DNA from: Bradyrhizobium sp. AZCC 1610
GTDB taxonomy: Bacteria > Pseudomonadota > Alphaproteobacteria > Rhizobiales > Xanthobacteraceae
Assembly: GCF_036924515.1 (NCBI RefSeq)
Contig: NZ_JAZHRR010000001.1
Coordinates: 3,629,001-3,693,000, forward strand
Reading direction: 5' to 3'
Length of the DNA: 64,000 nt
In this document: piece by piece, positions 37,759 through 45,939 of the stretch
Layout: each line of letters opens with the position of its first letter
Numbering within the stretch: position 1 is the stretch's first letter
Position numbers and translations under genes: made by a program
Notes under the pieces: generated by a model
What the model was told of the DNA's origin: nothing
What the model saw: the letters and a program-made list of their open reading frames with translations, nothing else
Database searches by the model: none

Positions 37759-38305
37759 AACCGCTTGCCTTGCTCTTCTCAGGCTTTTGCTCTGGCTTCC
37801 ACGTTTGCGTTTTCTTGGGCGCTTCGACCATCGACTTGAGTTCCTCGGTCGCCGCCAGCATCGTCTCGTAGCTCCGCGAGGCAAATTCCAACAGCAGCCG
37901 CAGTTCGGCGTCCGAATAGGTCTCCCAGAGCTTGACCATGCCCCGCTGCATGTTTTCGTAGAAGCGCCCGACCCTGACCACGTTCTCCGGGACGGTCGCG
38001 ATAAACACCTTGCGGCGATCGTCAGGATCGCGCTCGCGGCGGACCAGACCCGCTTTCTCCAGCCGATCGACGACGCCGGTGATGGCCCCCGTGGTCAGCC
38101 CCGTGACCTCCGCCAGCCGTCCTGCGGTCACCCGGCCTTCCAGATTGAGGAAGTCGAGACATTCGAGGTCAGAGCCCGAAATCCCGACCGTGTTGGCCAC
38201 CGTTTGCCCAAAGATCGTGCCCTGCGCGGACCCGCGCCGCAGCGCGTTCTCGAGTTCCTGCATTAGTGCAGCCCGCGCCTTCGCTCTTGACAAGGCAAGC
38301 TCCAT
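37733..38305 (-). CDS. MarR family transcriptional regulator
   Basis: 190-residue winged-helix repressor. The domain lies at about residues 35-140: LECLDFLNLEGRVTAGRLAEVTGLTTGAITGVVDRLEKAGLVRRERDPDDRRK-type helix-turn-helix and wing are visible in that order. The C-terminal 40 residues are Lys/Glu/Pro-rich. It faces a flavin monooxygenase across 87 bases with a perfect 17-base palindrome, so it probably regulates that gene and itself in response to a phenolic or aromatic ligand. Its 3' end overlaps the end of the ligase-like gene. Confidence 0.92.
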   Translation of the reverse strand: MELALSRAKARAALMQELENALRRGSAQGTIFGQTVANTVGISGSDLECLDFLNLEGRVTAGRLAEVTGLTTGAITGVVDRLEKAGLVRRERDPDDRRKVFIATVPENVVRVGRFYENMQRGMVKLWETYSDAELRLLLEFASRSYETMLAATEELKSMVEAPKKTQTWKPEQKPEKSKASGSRKPSRAP

Positions 38306-38338
38306 ATCTTAGTCGATATACATCTTAGTTACTAAGAT
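38304..38338. promoter_or_regulatory. Putative MarR operators
   Basis: A perfect palindrome ATCTTAGT-T-ACTAAGAT occupies 38322-38338, between the two divergent genes. A second, weaker inverted repeat ATATC-N6-GATAT (38304-38319) with the shared ATCTTAGT half lies over the MarR start codon. This is a typical arrangement for autoregulation plus control of the neighbour. Confidence 0.75.
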
Positions 38339-38392
38339 AATTAGCAACTATACGTTCCTATCATTTCGCGGATGCATGGAGCAAGGCAGCAC

Positions 38393-39610
38393 ATGAGCAC
38401 ACGACCCAAGGCCCTGATCATCGGCGGTGGCATCGCGGGTCCGGTGACCGCGATTTTTCTGAAGAAGGCCGGCATCGATGCCGAACTGTTCGAGGCCTGG
38501 CCCTATTCCGCCGGGATCGGCGGCGGCCTGCAGATCGCGCCGAACGGCATGCACGTGCTGGCCGAAATCGGCCTCGCCGACGAAATGATCCGGCGCGGAT
38601 CTATCGCGGAATCCTTTGATTTCCATTCGCAATCCGGCGCCCGCCTCGGTTCGGTCAATCGGAACATGAGGCAGCGCTTCGGCCAGCCTGCGGTGAACAT
38701 GTGCCGCGCAACCCTGAACGAGGCGCTGATCGACAAGGCCTGGTGCGAGAACGTCGAGCTGCGGTTCGAGAAGCGGCTCGTCGCCATCGAGGATCGCGCA
38801 GACAAGCCTGTCGTCGCGCATTTCGACGACGGCTCCAGCGCCGAGGGCGATTTCGTGATCGGCGCCGATGGCGTGCATTCCGCGGTGCGTAGCCACGTAC
38901 TTCCGGATGGCCCAAAGCCATTCGACACCGGCCTGATCGGATTCGGCGGCTTCGTTCCGCGGTCGGTGATTTCGGACGCGCCGATCGGCCAGCGTGTGGC
39001 GACGACGTTCGGACAAAGTGGCTTCTTCGGCTACGGTCTTTGCAGTTCCGACGAGACCAACGGCGTGATGTGGTGGAGTACGCAGCCTTCGCACGGCACC
39101 GACGCGGCGGCATTTCGCGCCATGAGCCAGGATGCGATCAAGCGGCATCTCCTCGATTTCCATGCCGGCTGGCACGATCCGATCCCGCGCATTCTGGAGG
39201 CGGCCGAGAATATCGTGGTGACGGCGACGCTGGATGTCGCGACCCTGCCGACCTGGTCGCGCCAGCGTACGCTTCTGATCGGCGATGCCGCGCACGCCAC
39301 CAGCCCGCATGCCGGCCAGGGCGCTTCGCTGGCGCTCGAAGACGCCATGCGGCTCGGCCGGCTGATGCAGCACCGGAAGGAGCTCGCGCTGACCTTCCAG
39401 AACTTCGAGGCCGAACGCCGTCCACGCGCAGAGCGTGTCGTCGCACTCGCCCGCCGCAACGGCAACAGCAAACGCGAGTTCAGCGCCAACGGCGCCTGGA
39501 TCCGCGACCGCATGCTGAAGCTGCTGCTACCGCTGTCGGCCAAGGGAATGGACTGGATGTATGCCTATGATCCCCGCGCGGCGGAGCCGTCGCGCCGGGC
39601 GGCGGCGTAA
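38393..39610 (+). CDS. FAD-dependent aromatic-type monooxygenase
   Basis: 405-residue flavoprotein hydroxylase (PHBH fold). Motifs: the FAD dinucleotide loop IIGGGIAGPVTAIFLKKAG, the middle DG motif (VIGADGVHSAVRSHV), and the GD motif LLIGDAAHATSPHAGQGAS. The substrate is probably a hydroxylated aromatic, NAD(P)H being the electron donor. Start ATG 38393 after GGAGCAAGG; an in-frame ATG at 38372 is possible. Controlled most likely by the adjacent MarR protein. Confidence 0.9.
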   Translation: MSTRPKALIIGGGIAGPVTAIFLKKAGIDAELFEAWPYSAGIGGGLQIAPNGMHVLAEIGLADEMIRRGSIAESFDFHSQSGARLGSVNRNMRQRFGQPAVNMCRATLNEALIDKAWCENVELRFEKRLVAIEDRADKPVVAHFDDGSSAEGDFVIGADGVHSAVRSHVLPDGPKPFDTGLIGFGGFVPRSVISDAPIGQRVATTFGQSGFFGYGLCSSDETNGVMWWSTQPSHGTDAAAFRAMSQDAIKRHLLDFHAGWHDPIPRILEAAENIVVTATLDVATLPTWSRQRTLLIGDAAHATSPHAGQGASLALEDAMRLGRLMQHRKELALTFQNFEAERRPRAERVVALARRNGNSKREFSANGAWIRDRMLKLLLPLSAKGMDWMYAYDPRAAEPSRRAAA

Positions 39611-39615
39611 CTGTG

Positions 39616-39698
39616 CAGGGTGGCCAGGCGCATTGCGCCGTGCCCACCATCACGATCGTGCGCTGGATGGTGGGCACGCTCCGCTTTGCCCACCCTTG
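39616..39698. repeat. Palindromic repeat, family D
   Basis: Inverted repeat after the monooxygenase gene: left arm CAGGGTGG...GTGCCCACCATC and right arm GATGGTGGGCAC...TGCCCACCCTTG, the left arm being somewhat eroded. This GGTGGGCA-type palindrome is, from memory, a common Bradyrhizobium intergenic element. It forms the left flank of the IS110 insertion. Confidence 0.65.
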
Positions 39699-39740
39699 TA
39701 TTAGCGCACCAGATTATACTTGCGTCGTTCCGTGAGGAAT

Positions 39741-39906
39741 GGCCCAGCCTGGGTGGCCACCCGGGCTGGGCCGCCGATCGATCGGATCGATGCCCACCGA
39801 AGCCTTGAGGGCTGTCTGTCGTAGCAAGATCGCGGTCGGCACTTCATCGGGACCCGGATGGTTGAACGAACTTTAGGTTCGCATTCACAAGGGAGGGTCG
39901 ACGAAG
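39741..39906 (+). ncRNA. Candidate IS110 bridge-RNA region
   Basis: IS110-subgroup elements encode a structured bridge RNA in the noncoding end upstream of the transposase. Here the 166 bases before the gene begin with a near-perfect hairpin: GGCCCAGCC (39741-39749) pairs with GGCTGGGCC (39764-39772) around the self-complementary GGGTGGCCACCC. Loops that would pair with target and donor were not resolved. Inference from position and structure. Confidence 0.35.
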
Positions 39907-40881
39907 ATGGCTAAGCGTATCACAGTCTGTGCCGGGATCGATACCGGCAAACGGAAGCTCGACGTGGCAATCGATGGCAACTGCGAGCAGTTGCAGGTCG
40001 AGAACACGGCGGAAGGTCACAAGGTGCTATTGGAGTGGCTGCGGCGCCACAAGGTCAAGCGCATTGGGATCGAGGCGAGCGGCGGCTATGAACAAGCGGT
40101 CGTCGTCGAGTTGCGACGCAAGCGGTTTGTCGTGGTGGTGTTTCAGCCGGCGCAGGTGCGTGCCTACGCCAAGTTCCACTTGCAGCGAGCCAAGAACGAC
40201 AAGATCGATGCCGCGCTGATCGCGGCCTGCACTGCTGCGGTCAAGAAGATCCATCCCGCCCCCGATCCCCGGCTGCAGCCTTTTGCCGAACACCTGACGT
40301 TGATCGAGCAGATCGGCGAGGATATTAAACTGTACAAGAACCGGCTCGAGACCTGCCGAGATCCGCGTATCCAGAAGGTCTGGAAGGAAGAGATCGCCCG
40401 CCTGGCCAAGCGGGCGAGGGTCGAACTCAAGGCTCTGGTGGCCGCGATCCGCGAGCATCGCGACCTCGCCCAGCGGCTCGACCTGATCTACAGCGTCGGC
40501 GGCGCCGGGCTGCCGACCGCAGTCGCGATCCTGGTGCGCATGCCCGAGATCGGCCAGCTCAGCCGCGAGCAAGCCGCAGCCCTCGCCGGGCTCGCGCCCT
40601 ATGACGATGACAGCGGCGAGCAAGTCGGCGCTCGTCACATCGACGGCGGGCGCAAGAGGCTGCGCCGGGCGCTCTATACCGCCGCGCTGCCGGCATCCTT
40701 TCGCTGGAACCCGCAGCTTATCGCTCTTTACAAGCGGCTGAAGGCCGCCGGAAAAGAACACAAGCGCTGCCTCATCGCCTGCGCCAGGAAGCTGCTCATC
40801 TTCGTCAACACCGTCGTGGCCCGCGGCACGCTGTGGCAAGATGAACCGCCTCCAACCGCCGTAATCGCCCGGACCGGATGA
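39907..40881 (+). CDS. IS110 family transposase
   Basis: 324-residue DEDD-type transposase/recombinase. The RuvC-like N-terminal half shows CAGIDTGKRKLDVAI (first Asp), IGIEASGGYEQAVV (Glu) and KNDKIDAALIA (DxxD). The C-terminal transposase_20 domain includes LDLIYSVGGAGLPTAVAIL, AALAGLAPYDDDSGE with the conserved Ser, and GGRKRLRRALY. It is full length with no frameshift, so the element may be active. An AGGGAGG site precedes the ATG. Confidence 0.93.
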   Translation: MAKRITVCAGIDTGKRKLDVAIDGNCEQLQVENTAEGHKVLLEWLRRHKVKRIGIEASGGYEQAVVVELRRKRFVVVVFQPAQVRAYAKFHLQRAKNDKIDAALIAACTAAVKKIHPAPDPRLQPFAEHLTLIEQIGEDIKLYKNRLETCRDPRIQKVWKEEIARLAKRARVELKALVAAIREHRDLAQRLDLIYSVGGAGLPTAVAILVRMPEIGQLSREQAAALAGLAPYDDDSGEQVGARHIDGGRKRLRRALYTAALPASFRWNPQLIALYKRLKAAGKEHKRCLIACARKLLIFVNTVVARGTLWQDEPPPTAVIARTG

Positions 40882-41088
40882 ATTCGGTTTCTTGGTTCGA
40901 CCGCAGCACCGTTTCTTCGTCCCGACCTGCCGCTCCGACGACGTCGCGCGCAGACGCCGTCAAGGATGGCCGTCGCTCTGCTCCCTCCACCGCCACGCTG
41001 TCGTCAGGCCACGCCTTGACGGCGGTGAGCACGGCGTCAGCCTCACCGGCGATCGGGTGAAGCTTTAATGGTTGCTACAATCGGAAGC

Positions 41089-42264
41089 CTACTTCTCTAC
41101 CGTGAACGTCAAGCCCGCGTGATCCACCAGTCGCGTGATCAGCTTGTGCTGCATGGCGGCACCCGGCGTCCAGATGCCCGGCGCGCCGTCCGCAGCGTCT
41201 CGCAGCAGGCAGATCGCGCATTCCGCAATCATCTTCGCCGTCGAGCCGTAGGGATCGCAGTCGCCTTTCACGGACGCGCACACCTGGCGTCCATCAGGCG
41301 CTATCGCGACATAGAGCAAATCGTAAAGGCCATTTTCGCGCGCCTCCTTCGACGGCCCCTCGCCTGGCTTGGGGGCATTGGGGCCGGTCTTTTCGTTGTT
41401 CGCCGCCATCACAAGCTTGGCGTTCGCTTCTCCCTGCTCGCCGGGACCGGTCAATACCATCTCGTCGTAGATGAATTCGCGGCCGTACGGGAATCCCATA
41501 AGCATGTTGGAGCGATGAACGTTCCGCGTGTTGATCAGGGCCATCATGAAAGGCGCGGCCCAGGATTGAAGATCTTCTTCGTAAACCGGCTTGTTACCGC
41601 GCGGCTGTCGCGCGCCGCTAAATCCCGGTGTGAGCGCAAAGGGATCGTTCAAGATGGAGATGAGGCTGAGGTCCTTGGCGACAGCACCGAACGTCGCCTT
41701 GGCGCTTGCGGCAGTACCTCCGGAGAGCGTGCCGCGCATATCGCGCACCCGACCTTTGACGCGAGAGGCGGGCACACCTAACACCCGCTTGGCCTCCGTC
41801 TGGACGAAGAACGCGCCAAGTTCAAACGGCAGTGAGTCGAAGCCACATGAGAACATAATCCGCGCGCCGCTCGCTTTTGCCTGCGCCTCGTGTGCGTCGA
41901 TCATTTGCCGCATCCAGATCGGCTCGCCGCAATAGTCGAGATAATCGGTGCCGGTCGCAGCGCAGATGGCGACTAGATCGCTTCCGTACAGCTGATATGG
42001 GCCAACACCCGCAATCACCGACTTCGTCTGCTCCACCATCGCCTTCAGCGACGCAACGTCACTTGAATCGGCCACGATCAACGGCGTATCGGCCGGCGCC
42101 CCGATCTCGTCACGGACGGAAGCAAGCTTGTCCTTGCTGCGGCCGGCCATCGCCCATTTCAGATTGGCGTCGCCCTTGTAATGTTCGGCGAGATACTCGG
42201 CGACGAGTTGGCCGGTGAAGCCGGTGGCGCCATAGACGACAATGTCGAATTTCGACGAGGGCAT
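41089..42264 (-). CDS. Saccharopine dehydrogenase-like NAD(P)-binding oxidoreductase
   Basis: 391-residue protein with an N-terminal Rossmann domain (FDIVVYGATGFTGQLVAEYL) followed by a saccharopine-dehydrogenase-type C-terminal domain. The closest functional relatives are trans-acting enoyl reductases and similar uncharacterised proteins (GVGPYQLYGSDLVAICAATGTDYLDYCGE is characteristic). The substrate is unknown. The start at 42264 (MPSSKFD) is used; the frame is open further through a repeat, and those upstream codons are repeat-derived. A family-B hairpin lies 19 bases upstream. Confidence 0.85.
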   Translation of the reverse strand: MPSSKFDIVVYGATGFTGQLVAEYLAEHYKGDANLKWAMAGRSKDKLASVRDEIGAPADTPLIVADSSDVASLKAMVEQTKSVIAGVGPYQLYGSDLVAICAATGTDYLDYCGEPIWMRQMIDAHEAQAKASGARIMFSCGFDSLPFELGAFFVQTEAKRVLGVPASRVKGRVRDMRGTLSGGTAASAKATFGAVAKDLSLISILNDPFALTPGFSGARQPRGNKPVYEEDLQSWAAPFMMALINTRNVHRSNMLMGFPYGREFIYDEMVLTGPGEQGEANAKLVMAANNEKTGPNAPKPGEGPSKEARENGLYDLLYVAIAPDGRQVCASVKGDCDPYGSTAKMIAECAICLLRDAADGAPGIWTPGAAMQHKLITRLVDHAGLTFTVEK

Positions 42265-42282
42265 ATTGAATTCCTTTTTCTC

Positions 42283-42357
42283 GTCATTGCGAGCGCAGCG
42301 ACCTGTCCGCCATAGCTCGAAGAGCGAAGGCGGACAGGTCGCTCCGCTCGCAATGAC
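42283..42357. repeat. Family B variant hairpin, copy 4
   Basis: Outer arms as in family B (GTCATTGCGAGCG and CGCTCGCAATGAC) but a different centre: CGACCTGTCCGCC pairs with GGCGGACAGGTCG. The whole stem of about 29 pairs has a single mismatch. It lies between the DUF169 gene and the downstream oxidoreductase on the same strand. Confidence 0.85.
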
Positions 42358-42380
42358 GGTTTCCTCTCGCTTTCGCAAGC

Positions 42381-43163
42381 CTATTTCTTCGCGTACGACA
42401 CGCCCATCCCGGCGCGGACATCTGCCTGGATTCCGTAGGGCGCGATCGGATAGCGCAGGCCGTTCTTCGCCAACTGCTTCATGCCGACAATGGCCTTGGC
42501 AAGGTGTTCAGGCTTGAGCGCCATCAGCATCTCTTCGTCGGGCACGCCGCCATAGCGCCGCTCGGCAAAGCACGGCAGCGACAAGCTCGGCTCGCCGGTC
42601 TTGAGCGCCCTGCCCCAGGAATCCGCACACGCAGTCTCGCCGACCACACCCCATTCGAATTTCTTGTAGCCGGTGTATTGCAGACCGTTGATGAGAATAA
42701 TCATCTGGCCGGGCGTGGCGTAGACCAGACAAATATCCGGCGGATTGAGCCGGCCACTGGTGAGCGGGCTCACCGCCATCGCCTGGTACCGACCGTGAGG
42801 CACGACGTCGAGCGCCTCCTGACGCTTGCGCGCGTCCTCGGCCGTGCCGTGCCAGACGCCGACATAGTTTTCTCCGGCGAGAAACTTTTCGTCCTGCGGC
42901 GCCAGCCCGATCACGGCGCGGCACTGCGCGCCGACGAGATCGTCACCGGTGATGCCGACGGTCCAGCCGAGCCGTGAAGCCATGCTGACGATCTGGTCGG
43001 TGGTATGCACCGCCGAGGGACGCCGGATCTTCGGGATCGCCATCATGTCTTCGACGCGCGCGAACATCTTGATGCCGATCACGGTCGTCTTCAGCCTGAG
43101 CAGGCTGTTCAGGTCGGCTACCATGCCGGCCAAATCGAACGCTTCCGGCGTCTGCTGTTGCAT
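42381..43163 (-). CDS. DUF169 domain protein
   Basis: 260 residues covering a DUF169 domain (TTVIGIKMFARVEDMMAIP, IVSMASRLGWTVGITGDDLVG, then LTSGRLNPPDICLVYATPGQMIILINGLQY). Members of this family are uncharacterised and contain conserved Cys residues near the middle and end. The start at 43163 (MQQQTPEAF) is chosen since upstream codons show no similarity. Transcribed together with the saccharopine-like gene downstream, interrupted by a hairpin. Confidence 0.82.
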   Translation of the reverse strand: MQQQTPEAFDLAGMVADLNSLLRLKTTVIGIKMFARVEDMMAIPKIRRPSAVHTTDQIVSMASRLGWTVGITGDDLVGAQCRAVIGLAPQDEKFLAGENYVGVWHGTAEDARKRQEALDVVPHGRYQAMAVSPLTSGRLNPPDICLVYATPGQMIILINGLQYTGYKKFEWGVVGETACADSWGRALKTGEPSLSLPCFAERRYGGVPDEEMLMALKPEHLAKAIVGMKQLAKNGLRYPIAPYGIQADVRAGMGVSYAKK

Positions 43164-43230
43164 GGCGTAAACTCCCAAATCGGCGACCCCGCGCCTGTTG
43201 CCTGATTGTAGCCCGGCTGGCGACCGGCTT

Positions 43231-44034
43231 CTACTTCGGCGCCGGGCCCGGCAGCAATTCGTCGATCTTGCCGGTGGCCCGGTAGGCAATGAGGCCCATC
43301 CATTCGCGCAGCGCAAGGTCGGTCCGTCCGAGCCCTTCGACGGCAACGTTTGAAAGCGCCATCAGGTCATCGCGTCCGCCGACCCGCCAATCGACAGGAT
43401 AGGGCTCCACCACAAATCCCGCTCTTCGGAACAACCCGACCGATCGCGGCATATGAAAGGCCGAGGTCACCAGCACCCATCGTTCACCCTCCTTCGGCTT
43501 GACCAGCGCCTTGGAGAATTCGGCGTTCTCCTGAGTATTGCGCGATCCCCGTTCCATGATCAGCCGTGATTTGTCGACGCCGAGGCTTTCGAAGATGGCG
43601 CCGGCGAAATCGGCTTCCCTCGCATCGTTCGAGACGAGGTTTGCACTACCGCCGGAAAAAACCACGCGCGCGTTCGGATATCGCCTCGCCAGAGCGGCGG
43701 CAGCAATGATCCGGTCCGGCGCGCCTCGAACCACCGGTGTTCCGTGCGCCACGGAGAGATCGGCTTCGATCGACGCCCCCAGCACGATGATGCCATCAGG
43801 CGCGCCGCGCGCGGCGTCCCATGACGGAAAGCGCTGCTCCAGGGGATAGAGCAAAGCTTTTCCGAGTGGCGACAGCCCGCAAATCACGAGAAGCAGCACG
43901 GCCGCCATCACCAGCTTGCGGCCGAGTGATGCAAAGCGCGTCGCCATCAGAATGGCGCCGACGAACCCGATAGCGATCAGGAAATTCGTCGGCAACAGCA
44001 GGTAGCCGAGCGTTTTGGACAGGACAAAAAACAA
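43231..44034 (-). CDS. YdcF/ElyC (DUF218) family membrane protein
   Basis: 267 residues. Two N-terminal hydrophobic helices (LGYLLLPTNFLIAIGFVGAIL and LVMAAVLLLVICGLSPLG) lead to a DUF218 domain: GIIVLGASIEADLS, RIIAAAALARRYPNARVVFSGG, ERGSRNTQENAEFSKAL and WVLVTSAFHMPRSVGLFRRAGF. ElyC-type proteins influence cell-envelope precursor metabolism. The acetamidase gene lies divergently 15 bases away. Confidence 0.88.
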   Translation of the reverse strand: MFFVLSKTLGYLLLPTNFLIAIGFVGAILMATRFASLGRKLVMAAVLLLVICGLSPLGKALLYPLEQRFPSWDAARGAPDGIIVLGASIEADLSVAHGTPVVRGAPDRIIAAAALARRYPNARVVFSGGSANLVSNDAREADFAGAIFESLGVDKSRLIMERGSRNTQENAEFSKALVKPKEGERWVLVTSAFHMPRSVGLFRRAGFVVEPYPVDWRVGGRDDLMALSNVAVEGLGRTDLALREWMGLIAYRATGKIDELLPGPAPK

Positions 44035-44049
44035 GGGAAGCCTCTGACA

Positions 44050-45042
44050 ATGTCTGGTACAGCGTCATACGACGCCATTGCAGCAACCAAAAGCCTCCTC
44101 ATGCCCCATCATCACCTGCATTCCAGCCCCGAAACCTGCCACTGGGGCTTCTTCGAAGCGAAATTGAAGCCCGTCCTGACCATCGAAAGCGGCGATGAAG
44201 TCACCATCGACACCGTGACCGGCGGTCCGGAGGTGGTGCCTGATAGCAGCAAGTTTCACGTCCCTCCCGAGCTTGCCGACATTCACGCGCGGAGCGAGCG
44301 CATGGTGCCGGGTCACATTCTCACCGGCCCGGTTGCGGTTGCCGGCGCCGAACCCGGCGACGTGCTGGAGGTGGACATTCTCGACGTCCAGCTCCGGCAG
44401 GACTGGGGTTACAATCTGATCCGTCCGCTGTCGGGCACCCTGCCCGACGATTTCCATGAGACACGGATCCTGAACATTCCGCTCGACCGCGAGCGGATGG
44501 TGGGCCGGATGCCGTGGGGGCTCGATCTGCCGCTTGCGCCGTTCTTTGGCGTGATGGGCGTGGCGCCGCCACCTGCCTGGGGCCGCATCACCTCGCTGAT
44601 CCCGCGCGCGATGGGCGGCAATCTCGACAACAAGGAACTGGGCGCCGGCGCCAAACTGTATCTGCCGGTGTTCGTGCCGGGCGCGCTATTCTCTTGCGGC
44701 GACGGCCACGGCGTGCAGGGCGACGGCGAGGTCTGCGTCACCGCGATCGAGACCGCGCTGCAGGGCCGCTTTCGCCTGACCTTGCGCAAGGATCTGCAGC
44801 TCGCCTATCCCCGCGCAGAAACGCCTGATCATTACATGACGATGGCGATGGACCCCGATCTCGATCAATGCGTAGTGCGCGCGCTGCGCGACATGATCGT
44901 GCTGCTCGGCGAGAAGCGCAATCTGTCGCGCGAGGACGCCTACACGCTGTGCAGCCTCGCCGCCGACCTGCGCGTGACGCAAACCGTCAACGGCTCCAAG
45001 GGCATTCACTGCATGATCGCGAAGGCGGTCGTGCACGGCTGA
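44050..45042 (+). CDS. Acetamidase/formamidase family protein
   Basis: 330-residue amidohydrolase of the FmdA_AmdA family, hydrolysing short amides such as formamide or acetamide to ammonia and acid. Visible: HHHLHSSPETCHWGFF, GDEVTIDTVTGG, HILTGPVAVAGAEPGDVLEVDI, then PFFGVMGVAPP and a GDGHGVQGDGEVC metal-ligand region. Fits nitrogen scavenging. Start ATG at 44050; an ATG at 44101 (MPHHHLHS) may be the true start. Confidence 0.87.
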   Translation: MSGTASYDAIAATKSLLMPHHHLHSSPETCHWGFFEAKLKPVLTIESGDEVTIDTVTGGPEVVPDSSKFHVPPELADIHARSERMVPGHILTGPVAVAGAEPGDVLEVDILDVQLRQDWGYNLIRPLSGTLPDDFHETRILNIPLDRERMVGRMPWGLDLPLAPFFGVMGVAPPPAWGRITSLIPRAMGGNLDNKELGAGAKLYLPVFVPGALFSCGDGHGVQGDGEVCVTAIETALQGRFRLTLRKDLQLAYPRAETPDHYMTMAMDPDLDQCVVRALRDMIVLLGEKRNLSREDAYTLCSLAADLRVTQTVNGSKGIHCMIAKAVVHG

Positions 45043-45050
45043 CGCCGCCT

Positions 45051-45398
45051 TCAAAACTCCGAACGCAGCTGCAGCCTGGCGTGAAACACCACGCTGGTTT
45101 TTCCGACCAGCGCCGTTCCGTTCACTTCGGCCGCGTCGACGGAATAGGCGCCGGTAAAGCCGCAGGTGACTTCGCGCCCGCCGAACAGCGGCAGGCTGCC
45201 GACCGACTTCGTGTGCTCGTTGGTGATCAATTCGCCACGCCACTTGCCGTGATCGGCGCGATAGGACCCCGTGTAATAGAAGTATGAGTCACCGCCGGCG
45301 ATCTTGCCGTCGTGCAGCACGATCACGCCGTTGGCGCGGCCGTGCCCGCCGTCCCTCATCTCGATCTGGATGGTGTAAAGACCGTTCGTTACCGTCAT
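45051..45398 (-). CDS. GrlR family regulatory protein
   Basis: 115-residue small beta-barrel protein. GLYTIQIEMRDGGHGRANGVIVLHDGKIAGGDSYFYYTGSY at the start and the two strands of GREVTCGFTGAYSV and LVGKTSVVFHARLQL match the GrlR fold, known from enteropathogens as a repressor that binds GrlA. No type III secretion gene is nearby, so the partner here is unknown. Convergent with the acetamidase gene, eight bases apart. Confidence 0.8.
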   Translation of the reverse strand: MTVTNGLYTIQIEMRDGGHGRANGVIVLHDGKIAGGDSYFYYTGSYRADHGKWRGELITNEHTKSVGSLPLFGGREVTCGFTGAYSVDAAEVNGTALVGKTSVVFHARLQLRSEF

Positions 45399-45688
45399 TG
45401 CGCCCCTTGCCGTCGTCCCCGGACATCATCGGCATTCCCTGTGGCGCTAGGCAATCAAGAAATGGACGCGCGGCTGGATCGTTTCGCCGCGCCAGCAAGC
45501 GCCGCCAAGCGCCGCCGGGGGCTCCGCTCAACACGCGCGCAGCCAATCCACAGACCCAGCTCCCGATTTTTAATTGCTTTTTCAAATGGATAGGAAGCTA
45601 TCCACAAGTCGTTTGACTCATGTGTGCAAAACTAAATAGAGTCGAAATAGTAACTTTTCAGTACATCGTTTAAAAGTTAGCGTTCCCC

Positions 45689-45889
45689 ATGGCTACAGAA
45701 AAAGCCGAAACCGACCGCGTTCCCGTTACGTTGGCGCTCTCGACCATCAACTATCTCGAAAGACTGGTGAGACAGGGCACCCACGGCACCAGCGTTCCCG
45801 GCGTCGCAAGGACTTTGATCGAGGAAGGCATTCGGCTCGCCATCAAGGATGGGCTGCTTGCGATCCGCGACAACGGAAAGGCGTCCTGA
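45689..45889 (+). CDS. Small putative ribbon-helix-helix protein
   Basis: 66 residues. The pattern strand (VPVTLALS), helix (TINYLERLVRQG), turn (THGTSVPG), helix (VARTLIEEGIRLAIKDG) resembles a ribbon-helix-helix DNA-binding protein, such as an antitoxin-type or plasmid-partition regulator. This is an inference from secondary-structure pattern, not a recognised family. It stands 50 bases before a GcrA-like gene. Its upstream region (45400-45688) has an AT-rich promoter-like part near 45635-45680. Confidence 0.6.
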   Translation: MATEKAETDRVPVTLALSTINYLERLVRQGTHGTSVPGVARTLIEEGIRLAIKDGLLAIRDNGKAS

Positions 45890-45939
45890 CGGGAATTTTC
45901 GGAACGCGGCGGTTCACACAGAATGTGGAACCGACAAAC

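Larger units (their letters stand above)
39721..41060 (+). mobile_element. IS110 family insertion sequence (ends approximate)
   Basis: One transposase gene with about 190 noncoding bases before it and about 180 after. No terminal inverted repeats or target duplication are visible, as expected for IS110. The upstream noncoding part holds a 32-base hairpin (39741-39772); the downstream part holds an inverted pair CGCCGTCAAGG/CCTTGACGGCG (40955-40965 and 41014-41024). The ends cannot be fixed from one copy. Confidence 0.55.

Noticed and set aside
43164..43230. Upstream extension of the DUF169 gene
   Set aside because: The frame is open further upstream into the YdcF gene, but the extra residues are Arg/Pro-rich and unrelated; the start at 43163 is preferred.
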